This document shows, in pieces, positions 1 through 11,025 of a DNA stretch of 64,000 nucleotides. Numbering within the stretch: the first letter of the stretch is position 1; every line of letters starts with the position of its first letter. A program made the position numbers and the translations under genes. The DNA lies in contig JALGQZ010000006.1 in NCBI GenBank assembly GCA_023105745.1, positions 2,467,468-2,531,467 on the forward strand, in the 5' to 3' direction. The notes under the pieces were generated by a model. It was not told the origin of the DNA, searched no databases, and worked only from the letters and a program-made list of their open reading frames with translations. Source of the stretch: Austropuccinia psidii. Its lineage: Eukaryota; Basidiomycota; Pucciniomycetes; Pucciniales; Sphaerophragmiaceae.

Positions 1-3000
1 GATATTCAAAGTGAAATAAGGCTTATTACTGAAAAAATGGATAAAATGAATGAGGCTAATTTAAATATGCCAAAGTTATCAACTCCATTTTCTCATATAA
101 GAAGCCCTGTTAAAACAAAAGAGGAATTGACAAATCCTTTCATAACAGACTTGAGTCACCAAGAAAATAACCAAATCTTAATGAAGGAAGCACCTCAGCT
201 GAAAGAATGGCCAACATTCACAGGAGAAGGTGAATATGACCACATGTCATTCATTAAAACAATTGACATGTTACAAGAAGACTATGCCATACCAGATGAA
301 TTAATCACTGCAAGATTAAATTCATTATTTGAGAAATCTGCAAAAAGATGGTATTATGGCATAAGACAAACAAATGGTAAAAATACCTGGTCTTGGTGGA
401 AACAAGAAATAATCACCAAGTGGGCAAATTATGCCTGGAGGTATAAGATAGAAAATGCATTTGAAAATCCTTTCTTTGACCCAGAGAAAGACAAACCTTT
501 AACTTGGTTCCTGAAACAAGTTGAAAGGCTTAATGCACTGTACCCAGAAATGTCACAAAAAATGGTGCATATGAAAATACTCAAGAAATGTGGAGGAGAG
601 ATAGAACATGCCCTAAGAAGCAGGTGTATAGAACCATGCTCCACAGAAGAGTACATTAATGCACTGGAAGACGTAGTGACAAGAACAAAAATTGGCAGGA
701 CTTGGAAGAAATTGGACATTAAAATCCCAAATAAACCATTTATCACAAAACATAAACCAAAAGAGTCCTTCAAGCCCAGTACATCCAATAATAATGAGCA
801 AAGGAAATGCCATAAATGTGGAGGTATTGGACACTTAGCCAATAATTGCCTAAAAAGGGCAAAAATCAATGAAATTGTGGAAACAGAAAACCACAATAAC
901 AAAGAGGAGGAATCTGACTCTGAAAAAGAAACAGAAGAATCAGAAATTTCTGAAAGTGATGAAATCAATATAATTAACGCAGAAATTAATAACATTGATA
1001 TAATTTATGAAGTACTAGATGTCAATTCAAATTTACCACAAGTTGGGACATCTGATACAAACCTGACAAATGTGCAAGATTCCAAAATGTATAGAACCAA
1101 ACCTGCAAGAGGAATGGGATATACAGCTGGAAAATCAAGTATAAGTATTGTTATGGTTGATAACGAAGAAGGAAACGTTAACTTAGATACAAGAGCATAT
1201 TGCACCTGTGTTGGCAAAAGTTATTTAAAAACCATTGTCCCAGACTGGCAAGAAAAACCTATGCCAATACAAGGTGTCAAATTCAGTAGTGCAAGTGAAA
1301 GCATGAAGCCCCTTGGAATAATTGATTTAACACTAATTTTTCCTCACCCTTCACAATGTGTCAGAATTAAAGTGGAATTTGTGGTAATGGACAACTGTAC
1401 CAGTAATCACTTTATCCTGGGAAATGACTACTTATCAGTCTATGGTATAGATATCTCTAACCAGAAGGATAGATATTTTACTATAGGAGACAATAAGAGA
1501 CAGAAGTTTGGCTTCTTAAATAACAAAAAACAAATTACAGTTATTAAGAATGAAGAAAAGATTCCAGAAAAAGATCTTTTTATATCTGAACAACTTAAAG
1601 AGGCAGAATTCAATCAAGAATTAACAGATAGAATGAAAGAAAAATTAATTGACCTCTTATTTAAGTACAAAAATGCCTTTGCAACTGACAAAGAGCCACT
1701 AGGTGCTATAATTGGGCATGAAGTAGACATAATTCTTAATGTGGAAAAGCCTTACCCACCCTTACTAAGGAGACCAGATTACCCAGCTAGTCCAAGGGCT
1801 AGAGAAGCCTTAGAAGTACACATCAAAGAATTAATGGACCTTGGAGTATTAAGAAAAGTTGGACATAATGAACAGGTAGAAGTTACTACACCTGTCATTA
1901 TAACTTGGCATAATGGAATATCAATGATGGTAGGAGACTTCAGAGCCCTGAACACCTATACCATTCCAGATAGATATACAATACCTAGAATCCATGAGAC
2001 ATTGACTCAATTGTCACAAGCTAAGTTCATTACAGCTATTGATGCTCTTAAGGGTTTTCATCAAAATGTCTTAACAGACAATGCCAAGAAACTACTAAGA
2101 ATAATAGTCCATTGTGGAATTTTTGAATACTTAAGAATGCCATTTGGGATAAAAAATGCACCTTCCCATTATCAAAGAATGATGAATACCATATTCCTTG
2201 AAGAATTATCAGAAGGATGGTTGATTATCTATATTGATGATATTATAGTCTGCTCAGAAACTTGGGAAAATCACCTTAAAAGACTAGAAAGGGTTCTACA
2301 GAAAATAGTCCAAGTGAATATGAAAATTTCCTTGAAAAAGTGCCATTTTGCATATAGTGAATTGAAAGAACTAGGACATGTTGTATCTGGACTTAGTCTA
2401 GGCATAGACAAAAATAAAGTAGCAGCAGTACTACTTAAACCAATGCCTCAAACCAAAAAAGAAATGCAATCATTTTTAGGATTTGCTGGTTACTATAGAC
2501 AGCATATAAAGGACTTTGCAAGAATTGCCAAATCCTTATATAAATTATGTGACCAACAAACAGTTTATGAAATGACTGAAGAAAGGGTCAAGGCATATGA
2601 AGGATTGAAAAACTCACTAACAAATGCCCCATTTCTTCTAATGCCAGATTGGAAACTACCCTTCAAACTATACATTGATGCTTGTGGAGAAGGACTAGGT
2701 GCTGCACTTCACCAAACACAAATTATCAATGATAAACCAGTGGAAGGACCAATTTGTTTCATTTCAAGGCAGATAAAGCCAACAGAAGCAAGGTATGGAG
2801 CCAGCCAAATGGAATGCTTATGCTTAGTGTGGGCTTTAGAAAAACTGCATTACTATTTGGATGGCACAGTATTTGATGTAATCACAGACTGTAATGCTGT
2901 AAAATCTCTATTAAACATGAAAACCCCAAATAGACATATGCTGAGATGGCAAATTGCTATCCAAGAATAGAGAGGAAATATGACTATTGTGCATAAATCT

Positions 3001-4707
3001 GGAAATATTCATAAAAATGCAGATGGTCTTAGTAGATGGGCTTTAGCAAATACCCCTGACAATCCAGCATGGGTACCACAAGAAGAACACCATATAGAAG
3101 GAATATGTGTCACAGATATTGGCACAGAATTCTTTAACCAAGTTAAAGAAAGCTATAAGACAGACAAGAATTGCCATATCTTAAGACAGCTTCTAATGAA
3201 AGACTGCAAAGACTCATCACTTTCATCAAAACTAGATGAAACATGGAAAAAGGCATATGATGAAGGAAGATTCCACTTCCTTGATGGAATCCTTTACCAT
3301 AGAACAAAACACACATGTGTTATGACCTTAACAGATAGAGCACTAATAAACACTATTTTACATGAGTATCATGATAGTGTTGCATCTGGACATCTCTCAG
3401 AAGATAGGACACTAGAGAGGGTGAAAACCTGCTCCTGGTGGCCAAATTGGAAGAAAGATGTTGCAGAGTACTGCCAAACCTGTGAAAGATGCCAGAAAGC
3501 GAACAGAGCCACAGGAAAGAAATTTGGAATGATGATCCAAATCCAAGAACCAAAATCCCCATGGGAAATAGTTCATATGGATTGGGTAACAGCATTACCT
3601 CCAGGAGGAGACAGGAGTTATAATGCATGCCTAGTGTTAGTTGACAGATACAGTAAAACTCCCATGTTCTTACCATGTCATAAAGATGACACAGCTATGT
3701 ACACAGCCATAATGATATGGAATAAAGTTTTTAGCCATACAGGCCTATTCAAAAATATTATAAGTGACAGAGACCCAAAATTCACTTCAGCATTATGGAC
3801 AAATCTCCATAACTTATTTCGGACAAAGCTATCATTCTCAACAGCTTACCATCCTTAAACTGATGGTTTAGCAGAAAGAATGATACAGACCTTAGAGGAC
3901 ATTATCAGCAGATTCTGTGCTTATGGGCTAGAATTCAAAGATTCTGATGGTTTTACCCATGATTGGTGTACACTAATACCAGCACTGGAACTGGAATATA
4001 AAACATCAATCCATTCTTCTACTGGAAAAACACCAGCAATGCTAGAAAAACGTTGGAATCCAAGACTTCCTTATGATACCCTCAAAAAGGACTTAGTGGA
4101 TATACACCCAACAGCAAGCAGCTTTAAAATAATGCTTGACAAGGCAAGACACCATGCAAACAGATGTATGCAAGATTCTTTCAAATATGCAAAAGAAAGA
4201 TGGGATAAAAGTCATAAGCCACCTGATTTCAAAATAGGAGACTTGGTTCTAGTATCAACCCTTAATTTCAATAAAATAAAAGTCCCAAAGAAATTGAAAG
4301 ATTCCTTTGCAGGACCATTTATGATAAAAGCACTTCATGGACCCAATGCTGTGCAATTGGAACTCACAGGTGAACTAATGAACAAACACCCAACTTTCCC
4401 TGTAAGTCTAAAAAAACCTTACAGCTCAAGTGACAAGGAGTTATTTCCACTAAGAAATAAACCCCCACTTGAAATTCCCCCCTTGGAAGAAGGAGAGGAA
4501 AAGAAAATAGTAAAAGTCCTTAAAGAAAGAAGGACAAGAAACAAAAAAGAAAGGGAATACCTTGTAAGGTATAGAAATTCAACTCAAGAAGATGAATGGC
4601 TACTTGAGAAAGACATAACAAATGCTGATAAGCTACTAAGAAGGTTCAGACATGAAAGGAAGCCTGAAAAATATAAAAAGTTAAGCATTATTGAGCTTCA
4701 AGACTAA
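1..4707 (+). pseudogene. Element A gag-pol polyprotein, 5'-truncated by the window, two in-frame stops
   Basis: One frame is open from base 1 to a TAA at 4705-4707 except for TAG at 2968-2970 and TAA at 3856-3858. In order it encodes a gag capsid-like region, a zinc knuckle ([14 protein letters not shown], near base 810), an aspartic protease, reverse transcriptase (YIDDI near 2230), RNase H (YIDACGEG near 2670), an integrase with HH-CC zinc site, D,D,E core and GPF region, and a C-terminal chromodomain-like segment (EYLVRYRN near 4555). Compared with C, the first stop replaces Tyr in QEYRG and the second replaces Gln in YHPQTDG. The protease motif DTG reads DTR (near 1190), removing a residue of the catalytic loop. 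The copy cannot make a functional Pol by ordinary translation, and the protease would be dead even with readthrough. Confidence 0.92.
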
Positions 4708-4781
4708 CAAAGTCTATTGAAGAGGTAGGACAGTGGATGATACCCTAATTACACATAACAGATTGTGGTACAATCTTTTTT

Positions 4782-4793
4782 GGTGGTAGGGAA
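4782..4793 (+). other. Polypurine tract of element A
   Basis: GGTGGTAGGGAA lies directly before the TGTGAGCC that begins the 3' LTR, the expected place for the plus-strand DNA primer. Element C has the near-identical GGTGGGAGGGAA in the same place. Confidence 0.8.
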
Positions 4794-6819
4794 TGTGAGC
4801 CTTTGAGATATGACCACATACCCAATAAGGTCACAAGAAAGACTTAGAATAATTATACCTTTAAGATAATTATACTAAAAGTACTTAGAATAATTATACA
4901 TTAAAATTAATTACTTCAAAAATACAAAAATACCATAAATTGGTACAAAAATTGGTTTAACTTAAAACCCAATGGGTCAACATGTGAAATAAATTATACC
5001 ATTGGATTCCCCATAGTAAAATACACATATACCATTTTTATGGCATATCTGTAAAGTCAATATTTAATGAGTTATAAGGAATAATACCTTATAAAAACCA
5101 TAAATCCTTATTTATTTCAAAAACCAATGAACCAAAATGTGAAATAAATTGTACCATTGGATTCCCCATGAACATTCACACATAAAACAATTAATGAGCT
5201 AATTTCCAAAGTTAATACTTAAGGAATTAACCTGAATATATGCACTTTTTTGGTCAATGCATATATTCAAGGATCATAGCCAATATCTCTTAAACTATAC
5301 AAGATAGAGTGATGAACCAAAAATAAAGTTACCACGTAATTACTGTAAGAACACAGATATGAACTTTATTTTACAATTTATAAACAAGGTTAAAACCTAT
5401 GATGAAATATTGATAAAAATCAACAGAGCTGTTGACCACTTTGTTGTGAAAGTGTTCCAAACTTAAAATAAAGCACACAGTTGGATTATAATAGTTCATT
5501 CGTGAAGAATGATGTAGTGTTTATTATTAAATTCAGGGTATAACCCCCTGAAATCATGATTTGAAGTTTGAAATATTGAATTTTGACAGAAAAGATGAGT
5601 TACAAGAAAAATCATCAAAATTAGAGTTTTGATGATGTAATGAAACGCTCTTGGCAGAATAATAGGGTTATGTCAGGCTATCAGAATTCACTCTCTGAGT
5701 TGCTGTAGCGTGTAAAACTTCAAAGTTATTAAAGATCAAAGTTTGAGCTTAAATTGAGCAGTTATGATCACCTACTGTAACCTTAAATTAAGTTTAACAG
5801 TCATATAAGTGATACAATTGGTGAATACTATTAGTTTATGATTACAACTAATAAAATCCACGAAATTTGGGGTTCTGCAAAGCCTCTGATGTCACCAACT
5901 TTAAAGTTATAGTGATAACTCTAAATAATGGTGTAATAATGATGCAATATGGTTTGATCATGATGTAATCATCTCCAAACCTTAAAGTATTGATCAATTC
6001 CAGTGGATATGATCAGTACAAGTCTACTAGAAGCCTGTTGGACTCTAGGAGGGAGGTATTCACTATAAATAGAGCTCTTTTTACTCTATTTTCCCCTCAG
6101 ACGCATCAAAAACATTAAATCCATTAAATCAAAGGTAATTTCTTTATTCTTTATATATAAAGCTATTATATTATTAAAGACCAAAGACCACCTTGTTGTA
6201 ATCATCTATTTTGACGTGATTAAGTCATTTATTTAATTGTTTTTGTTAAAAATCTCTCTGAAAACTCATTTTCACGTAAAAATCAAGAATATTAGTAATT
6301 TTATTTATTTTTTATTGTAAATACAATTTGAAAGGGTTGTATTTATATTATTTGGTGTAATATACTTCAAAATTATTATATTAAGTGTTAAAAGTAAGTT
6401 ATTTTCTCTTATTATAATAATTTTCTCTTTATTATTGTTTTAATAATTCTTTAATTAATATAAATAGTATTTATATTAATTTATAACTTTAATATTGGTA
6501 ATATTATTGTTATTAATTGTTTTTTATTAATAAAAAACAATTTTTTACGCCTTGATTATTTGTTTGTAACAATAATAAAGTGCCTTTAGATATATTAATT
6601 ATTTTATATTAATATATTTATTTTATTATATTATATTTTATAATATAAATTATATTATTATATTTTATTAGTAATATAATCATTTTTACGCCATAATTAT
6701 AGTAATTCCTTATTATTATAATTATTTTTATCTTATTTATTTCACTTATAAGGACATTCATAGTACAATAAGTAAAATATTAGTAATTTTTACTTATTGT
6801 TTCATAGTCAAACCTTACA
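4794..6819 (+). repeat. 3' LTR of element A (about 2.03 kb)
   Basis: It begins TGTGAGCC after the polypurine tract and ends TTTCATAGTCAAACCTTACA. Both ends match the C LTR while the interior is strongly diverged. The last 700 bases are extremely AT-rich. A TATA-like element lies at 6064-6072. No intact ORF of note. Confidence 0.88.
6064..6072 (+). promoter_or_regulatory. TATA-box-like element in the A LTR
   Basis: TATAAATAG is followed by a pyrimidine-rich stretch and CTCAGACGCATC about 30 bases on, a plausible U3/R boundary. Supported by sequence and position only. Confidence 0.5.
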
Positions 6820-7629
6820 GAAATTGGCCTGACGGTTGGGTAAGCTTTTTTTGAGGCCTTTTTAAACAAGACTCAAGACTATGCTTCCCAACACAATAGG
6901 TACAAAGACCCTCTTTGATTCTTCTTTCTTTTTTAGAGTTCATGAGCCTGAAGTCCTTATTCAACAAAGAAGAATGGGGCTTGTCCCTCTTCTGAAAATT
7001 CTTCTTCTTCTTTTTACTTGAACGTGAAGAACTTTGAGGCTTCTGGCTTCCTCTCTTGATGATTACTATTTTCATTTTTCCTCTCATGATACCTGGTATC
7101 AAGCTCCACGGTAATATCCATTAAGTCTTGAAAAGAGTCAATTCTTGAAGGATGGGAGGCCAATTGATCCAAAGTCCTGGATGCCAATCCCTTCCTGAAA
7201 TGATGGATGAGAGTTCTTTCACCCCAATCTCCAATTCTTGAGACAAGAATTCTGAAATCAGCTATGTATAAAGATACATGCCCACCTTCTTTCATTCTTT
7301 AAGAATCCATGTCTGCTCAGCTTTTCTGACTTCATTTGGGTCACCAAATAGAGTGAAGAGTTGAGATTCAAATAAATGCCAAGAATTGAGAGGGTAAGTG
7401 GAGTGTTGATTGGCAAGATTGGAAAGATAAGGCTCAATCCATTTTGCGGCCCTGCCGATGAAAAATGAAGTGGCATAAAGGACCCTCTTTCTGTATTGAG
7501 AGAAGTTTGCCAGGTTGTTATGAAAGATTAATTGGAGAGACTGAATAAAGCTTCTAACTTTGAAGGGTTGAGTCCCATCAAAGCATTCTGGTACCTTCAT
7601 AGATGGAGTCTTGAAGGCTGGTGGTCTTG
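6820..7629 (-). pseudogene. Element E gag, C-terminal part, between insertions A and F
   Basis: This 810-bp piece continues the gag whose N-terminal part lies at 48359-48829. Conserved blocks read on the minus strand include a capsid-like region (GRAAKWIEPYLSNL near 7430), GDWGERTLIHHFRKGLAS (near 7200) and a CCHC-type zinc knuckle CTYCVGKHSLESC (C-x2-C-x3-H-x4-C, near 6890). The blocks lie in successive frames, so at least two frameshifts break the gene. On the left it is cut by element A. On the right it ends at TCTTG (7625-7629), which recurs at 48359-48363 on the far side of F and is F's target duplication. Confidence 0.88.
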
Positions 7630-7633
7630 TGTC

Positions 7634-8410
7634 TGTCACAGGGGCTCTTCTAAAATGAAGAGGGCCTGGCACTCAGTGAGAAGACTTACTTATGGAGGGC
7701 TCAGAAGGAATACTCAAATGATAAGAGTAATGAAATAAGATAATAATTTCCTAGTCATAAAATAATAAGAGTTAAAATATATGAGAGGAAAACAAGAGCA
7801 ATAATAAAGAGCCAACCACAAATAATCCTGTACCACTGTTTCAACCTGTTCAGAAAAGAGAAAAGGATTAATAAAGGATATGGCCACCAGGACTCTACTG
7901 AACAGGTGAGGGAAGGCAAAGACTAACTTAATAAATAATAAAATAATATTTCTTAATGAGAAATAAAATAATATTAAATAATAAATCCAATATTTCAATT
8001 AACTGGGGGAAAAACCCCCAGGCAGATGAAGAGGGGCTGGTATATGTGAGAAATACCAGCCTTGGAGTTTGAGTGTTGAGATACTGGCCTGTATGCTGGA
8101 AGAAGTTGGATGTGGGATTGAATCCTGTATTGGTGAATCCAATACAGGTTATACAGTCAATACAGGTATTTGCGCCTGTATTGATGACAGGCCTGTATTT
8201 GGTGAATCCTGTATTTGGGTCTTGCCTGTATGAAACTGTATTGAGGTCTGAAACTGTATTTGGAGAATGTAGAATGAAACCCCCTTGCTGATTGGGTTTT
8301 GAAGGGTATCCATGAAATAATGATTGTTGCTGATTGGGTTTTGAAGGGTATCAATGAGGTAATGATTGTTGAAGATGATTGGTAATGACCCTGCCTCCTT
8401 GGCTGTGACA
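7634..8410 (-). repeat. 3' LTR of element B (777 bp)
   Basis: It starts TGTCACAGGGGCTC and ends GGCTGTGACA on the plus strand. It is 36 bp longer than the partner LTR because of two 18-bp segments with CAATACAGG/CTGTATT-type repeats near 8140-8160 and 8230-8250. A hairpin-forming CTGGGGG...CCCCCAG lies near 8003-8020. Confidence 0.92.
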
Positions 8411-8423
8411 TTATCCCCCTCTT
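8411..8423 (-). other. Polypurine tract of element B
   Basis: On the minus strand AAGAGGGGGATAA directly precedes the 3' LTR start TGTCACAGCC. F has AAGGTGGGGGCTAC in the same position. Confidence 0.7.
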
Positions 8424-8963
8424 GAAAGTGGTGAGCTCTGAGCACCATGAGTATAGTGAGTCTTGATGAGCTTGCAATCAATTCATACAGTTCTTTCCCC
8501 AATTCCTTAAATGTATCCCATTAAACTTTCTTCTTCAATCAATACTCAAAAAAAATCTTCATTTAATCACTTGTAGGTATCTTCCCCTTGATCTTGATTC
8601 TGAATTCCCTCTTTTCCTTCAAAATGCCTTCATTATTCTAAAATAATGTTCATTCTTGTCTTGAGTGTCTTCACTAAACTTTTCTTGAGTCCTCATGGCT
8701 TTTGAAAAGGGGGTGACCTGGGTTTATGTCCCAAGAACACCTGATTTCATCATAATTTTGAATCTTGACAGTGTTGGCATGAAGTGGCCAATACTTGAGG
8801 TTTTGGACCATTCCAGAAGTCCTGGCCAAAATCCTTGATTTTGTGATTAAAGGGGATTTTGGGCAATTTGCCCAAAAATGAGCAAAAATGCGCGAAATGC
8901 GCAAAAGCGCATATATGCCATAATGGCATATAATGGTGAAAAAATTGAAAAAACTTGATTGAT
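8424..8963 (-). other. 3' noncoding region of B, left of insertion C
   Basis: No credible coding frame. It holds short TGCGCAAAA-type repeats at about 8877-8910, then GCGCATATATGCCATAATGG, which recurs in diverged form near 19434. It ends with TGAT (8960-8963), the left copy of the target duplication of C. The region resumes at 19353. Confidence 0.6.
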
Positions 8964-10883
8964 TGTAAGATGTGACTATGAAACTGATGATAATATTACT
9001 ATTAATCAACAGCACTATGTCTGTTCTTATGAAATATAATAATAAAAATTATTATAACCACAATTAAATAATTATAAAATTATTTCTTTCACGTGTTATA
9101 CACTACTAGTGATTATAACAGTGAGCAGTAATTGTCTACAAGAATCAATTACAAGAAGAATTTAATAATAAAAACTTCTTTTATTAAAATAATAAAATTA
9201 TTTTAATATATAATTATCTTTTACAAGAATAATTATAAAGATAATTCTTGAAGAAAACTATTACTAGAGAAAAACTTTAAGAATTAAAGATAAAAGACTC
9301 ACTAATACTCCAAAGAACTTATTGATAATAAAAGTAGAGAGATTTGACGTGGAATTGTGGATTTAAGGGATCAAAAGGATTTATAACAGTATTACAACAA
9401 TATATAGTTGGATTCTATGATTTCACGTCTTTCTGATTGATTCTGAAAGAATTAAAACACTTAAGAATAGTTGAACTAATACTTACTTGTTGGTAATAAA
9501 GATTTAATAAATTTATAAGATGATGATGATGAAAAAACAGCAAGAAGAGGCTTCTTTTAAGTCAACAACAGCTCACAGAGGCGTGCCATGGAGCAAACTG
9601 AAAAACCAGTGAGTGAGAAAACAATAAACCTTTTTGGATTATTGATTGCATCATCTGTTGTCATGTAAGATTATCATAATTACTTAATTGATGCTTTTAC
9701 GTGACTACCAACCCCAATATGGTTAAGAATAAAAGGAGTAACACTTGTAAATCTTCTTTTATTCTAAAATAATCATTGATTTCTCAAAGTTATCAATGTT
9801 ATTGCCAATTTCATCACAGGTTGTAATTACTGTGAATTTTTGAAGATTCAGTGTTTCACGTAGAATATCCAAAAATGGACTGTAAGTAAAACTTTTAATT
9901 TTTCTAGTAAAACTGTAATTCCTTTTGGTTGTACCATAGATAATAAAGTTCTCCTTTAGTCCTGAAAGTTTCAGAAAGATTCATTAAGAATTGTATTTTT
10001 AATGAATTTTTGAAGGTTTTACCTCATTTCTACGTAGAATTGCAAATAGCAGTGTTTTGCTGGTTGCTATGAGGTAAATCAATGAATATGGGTCCCAAAA
10101 GGGTTTTAATTACTCTTTTGGGGTTTATCCATGGAAAGTCATTAGTAATTGACATGGTTACAGGAGTGTAAGTAGCTCATTACCTCCTTGGCACGTCAAA
10201 ATAGCAGGTTATTTGCTATTTTCTGATGTTTTACAGTAGTTGTAACTTGGTAACCAAGTTCCCAAAGAGTTTTAGTTTACCAATTGGGCCAAGATGAGCC
10301 ATGGATCCATGCTCTGGAGCTATCCACGCCTCTGAGGCCTCAGAAGTTGGGTACCCTGGCTCTCTTTGATGTCTTTTGTCCCCCTTGCCTATTTTTTACG
10401 TCAAAATAGTAATTTAAGCTTAAAGTGAGATATCCACTATGGGTGTACCAAAAGTCCATGTAAGAATACCATGATATTAAGTGCTCAAAACATGCATAAC
10501 ACTATTCTTAGTGTATATGTAACATGGGATTTCTCACTTTCCCATTATTTTGGCTAAAAATCAAGAAAAACAAAAATTTTCACGGATCTTTTATGTGGTA
10601 TTAATGATGTGGTATTGAAGTATTTTCCATTTTACCACCTCAAATACTTAAATTGAGCTTATTCACTCTATGGAGCTACCCTAGGTGAATTTTTGTGTAG
10701 AATCCAAATCTGGTCTTAAATCCATGGATTTACTTACTCAATAAAAAGTTATTCATCTTTTCTGAAATTGAAAATGATGAATTTTGGATATATGCATGAC
10801 TTATGAGTTTTGCATAATTCAAAATTTCTTTTTAAGATAATTGTGGCCTATTTGGGTATGTAAAATATACCTCAAGGCTCACA
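8964..10883 (-). repeat. 3' LTR of element C (1920 bp)
   Basis: The plus strand runs from TGTAAGATGTGAC to CAAGGCTCACA; in element orientation TGTGAGCC...CTTACA. Same length as the partner at 17433-19352. Differences noted include AGAGAGATT/AGAGAAATT, GAATTAAAA/GAATGAAAA, AATAAAGTT/AATACAGTT, ATGGGATTT/ATGTGATTT, one A/C in an A-run, and GCATGACTT/GCAAGACTT. Confidence 0.97.
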
Positions 10884-10895
10884 TTCCCTCCCACC
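10884..10895 (-). other. Polypurine tract of element C
   Basis: On the minus strand GGTGGGAGGGAA abuts the LTR start TGTGAGCC, just downstream of the gag-pol stop. It serves as the plus-strand primer in this class of element. Confidence 0.85.
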
Positions 10896-11025
10896 AAAAA
10901 ATAAAATTGTACTACAATTTTATTAGTGATAAAAAGAATAAGGCCCCAAAAGGGGGTTAATGTCCACTGTCCAACCTCTTCACATTACTCAGATCAAGCA
11001 ATTTAAAGCACATTTATAGACATAT

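Larger units (their letters stand above)
1..6819 (+). mobile_element. Element A: 3' portion of a Ty3/gypsy retrotransposon
   Basis: The visible part holds most of gag-pol, a polypurine tract and a complete 3' LTR; the 5' LTR and start of gag lie left of base 1. Protein and LTR ends are homologous to element C (TGTGAGCC at the start, CCTTACA at the end), so A and C are one family. A sits inside the gag of element E: just after it, GAAATTGGCCTGACGG matches the uninterrupted gag of F near 44876. The likely target duplication is GAAAT at 6820-6824, but its left copy is outside the window. Confidence 0.9.

Noticed and set aside
7714..7998. 94-codon hydrophobic minus-strand ORF inside the B LTR.
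   Set aside because: It lies wholly in an AT-rich LTR segment, and the partner LTR at 36790-37530 does not preserve the frame as an ORF of similar length.
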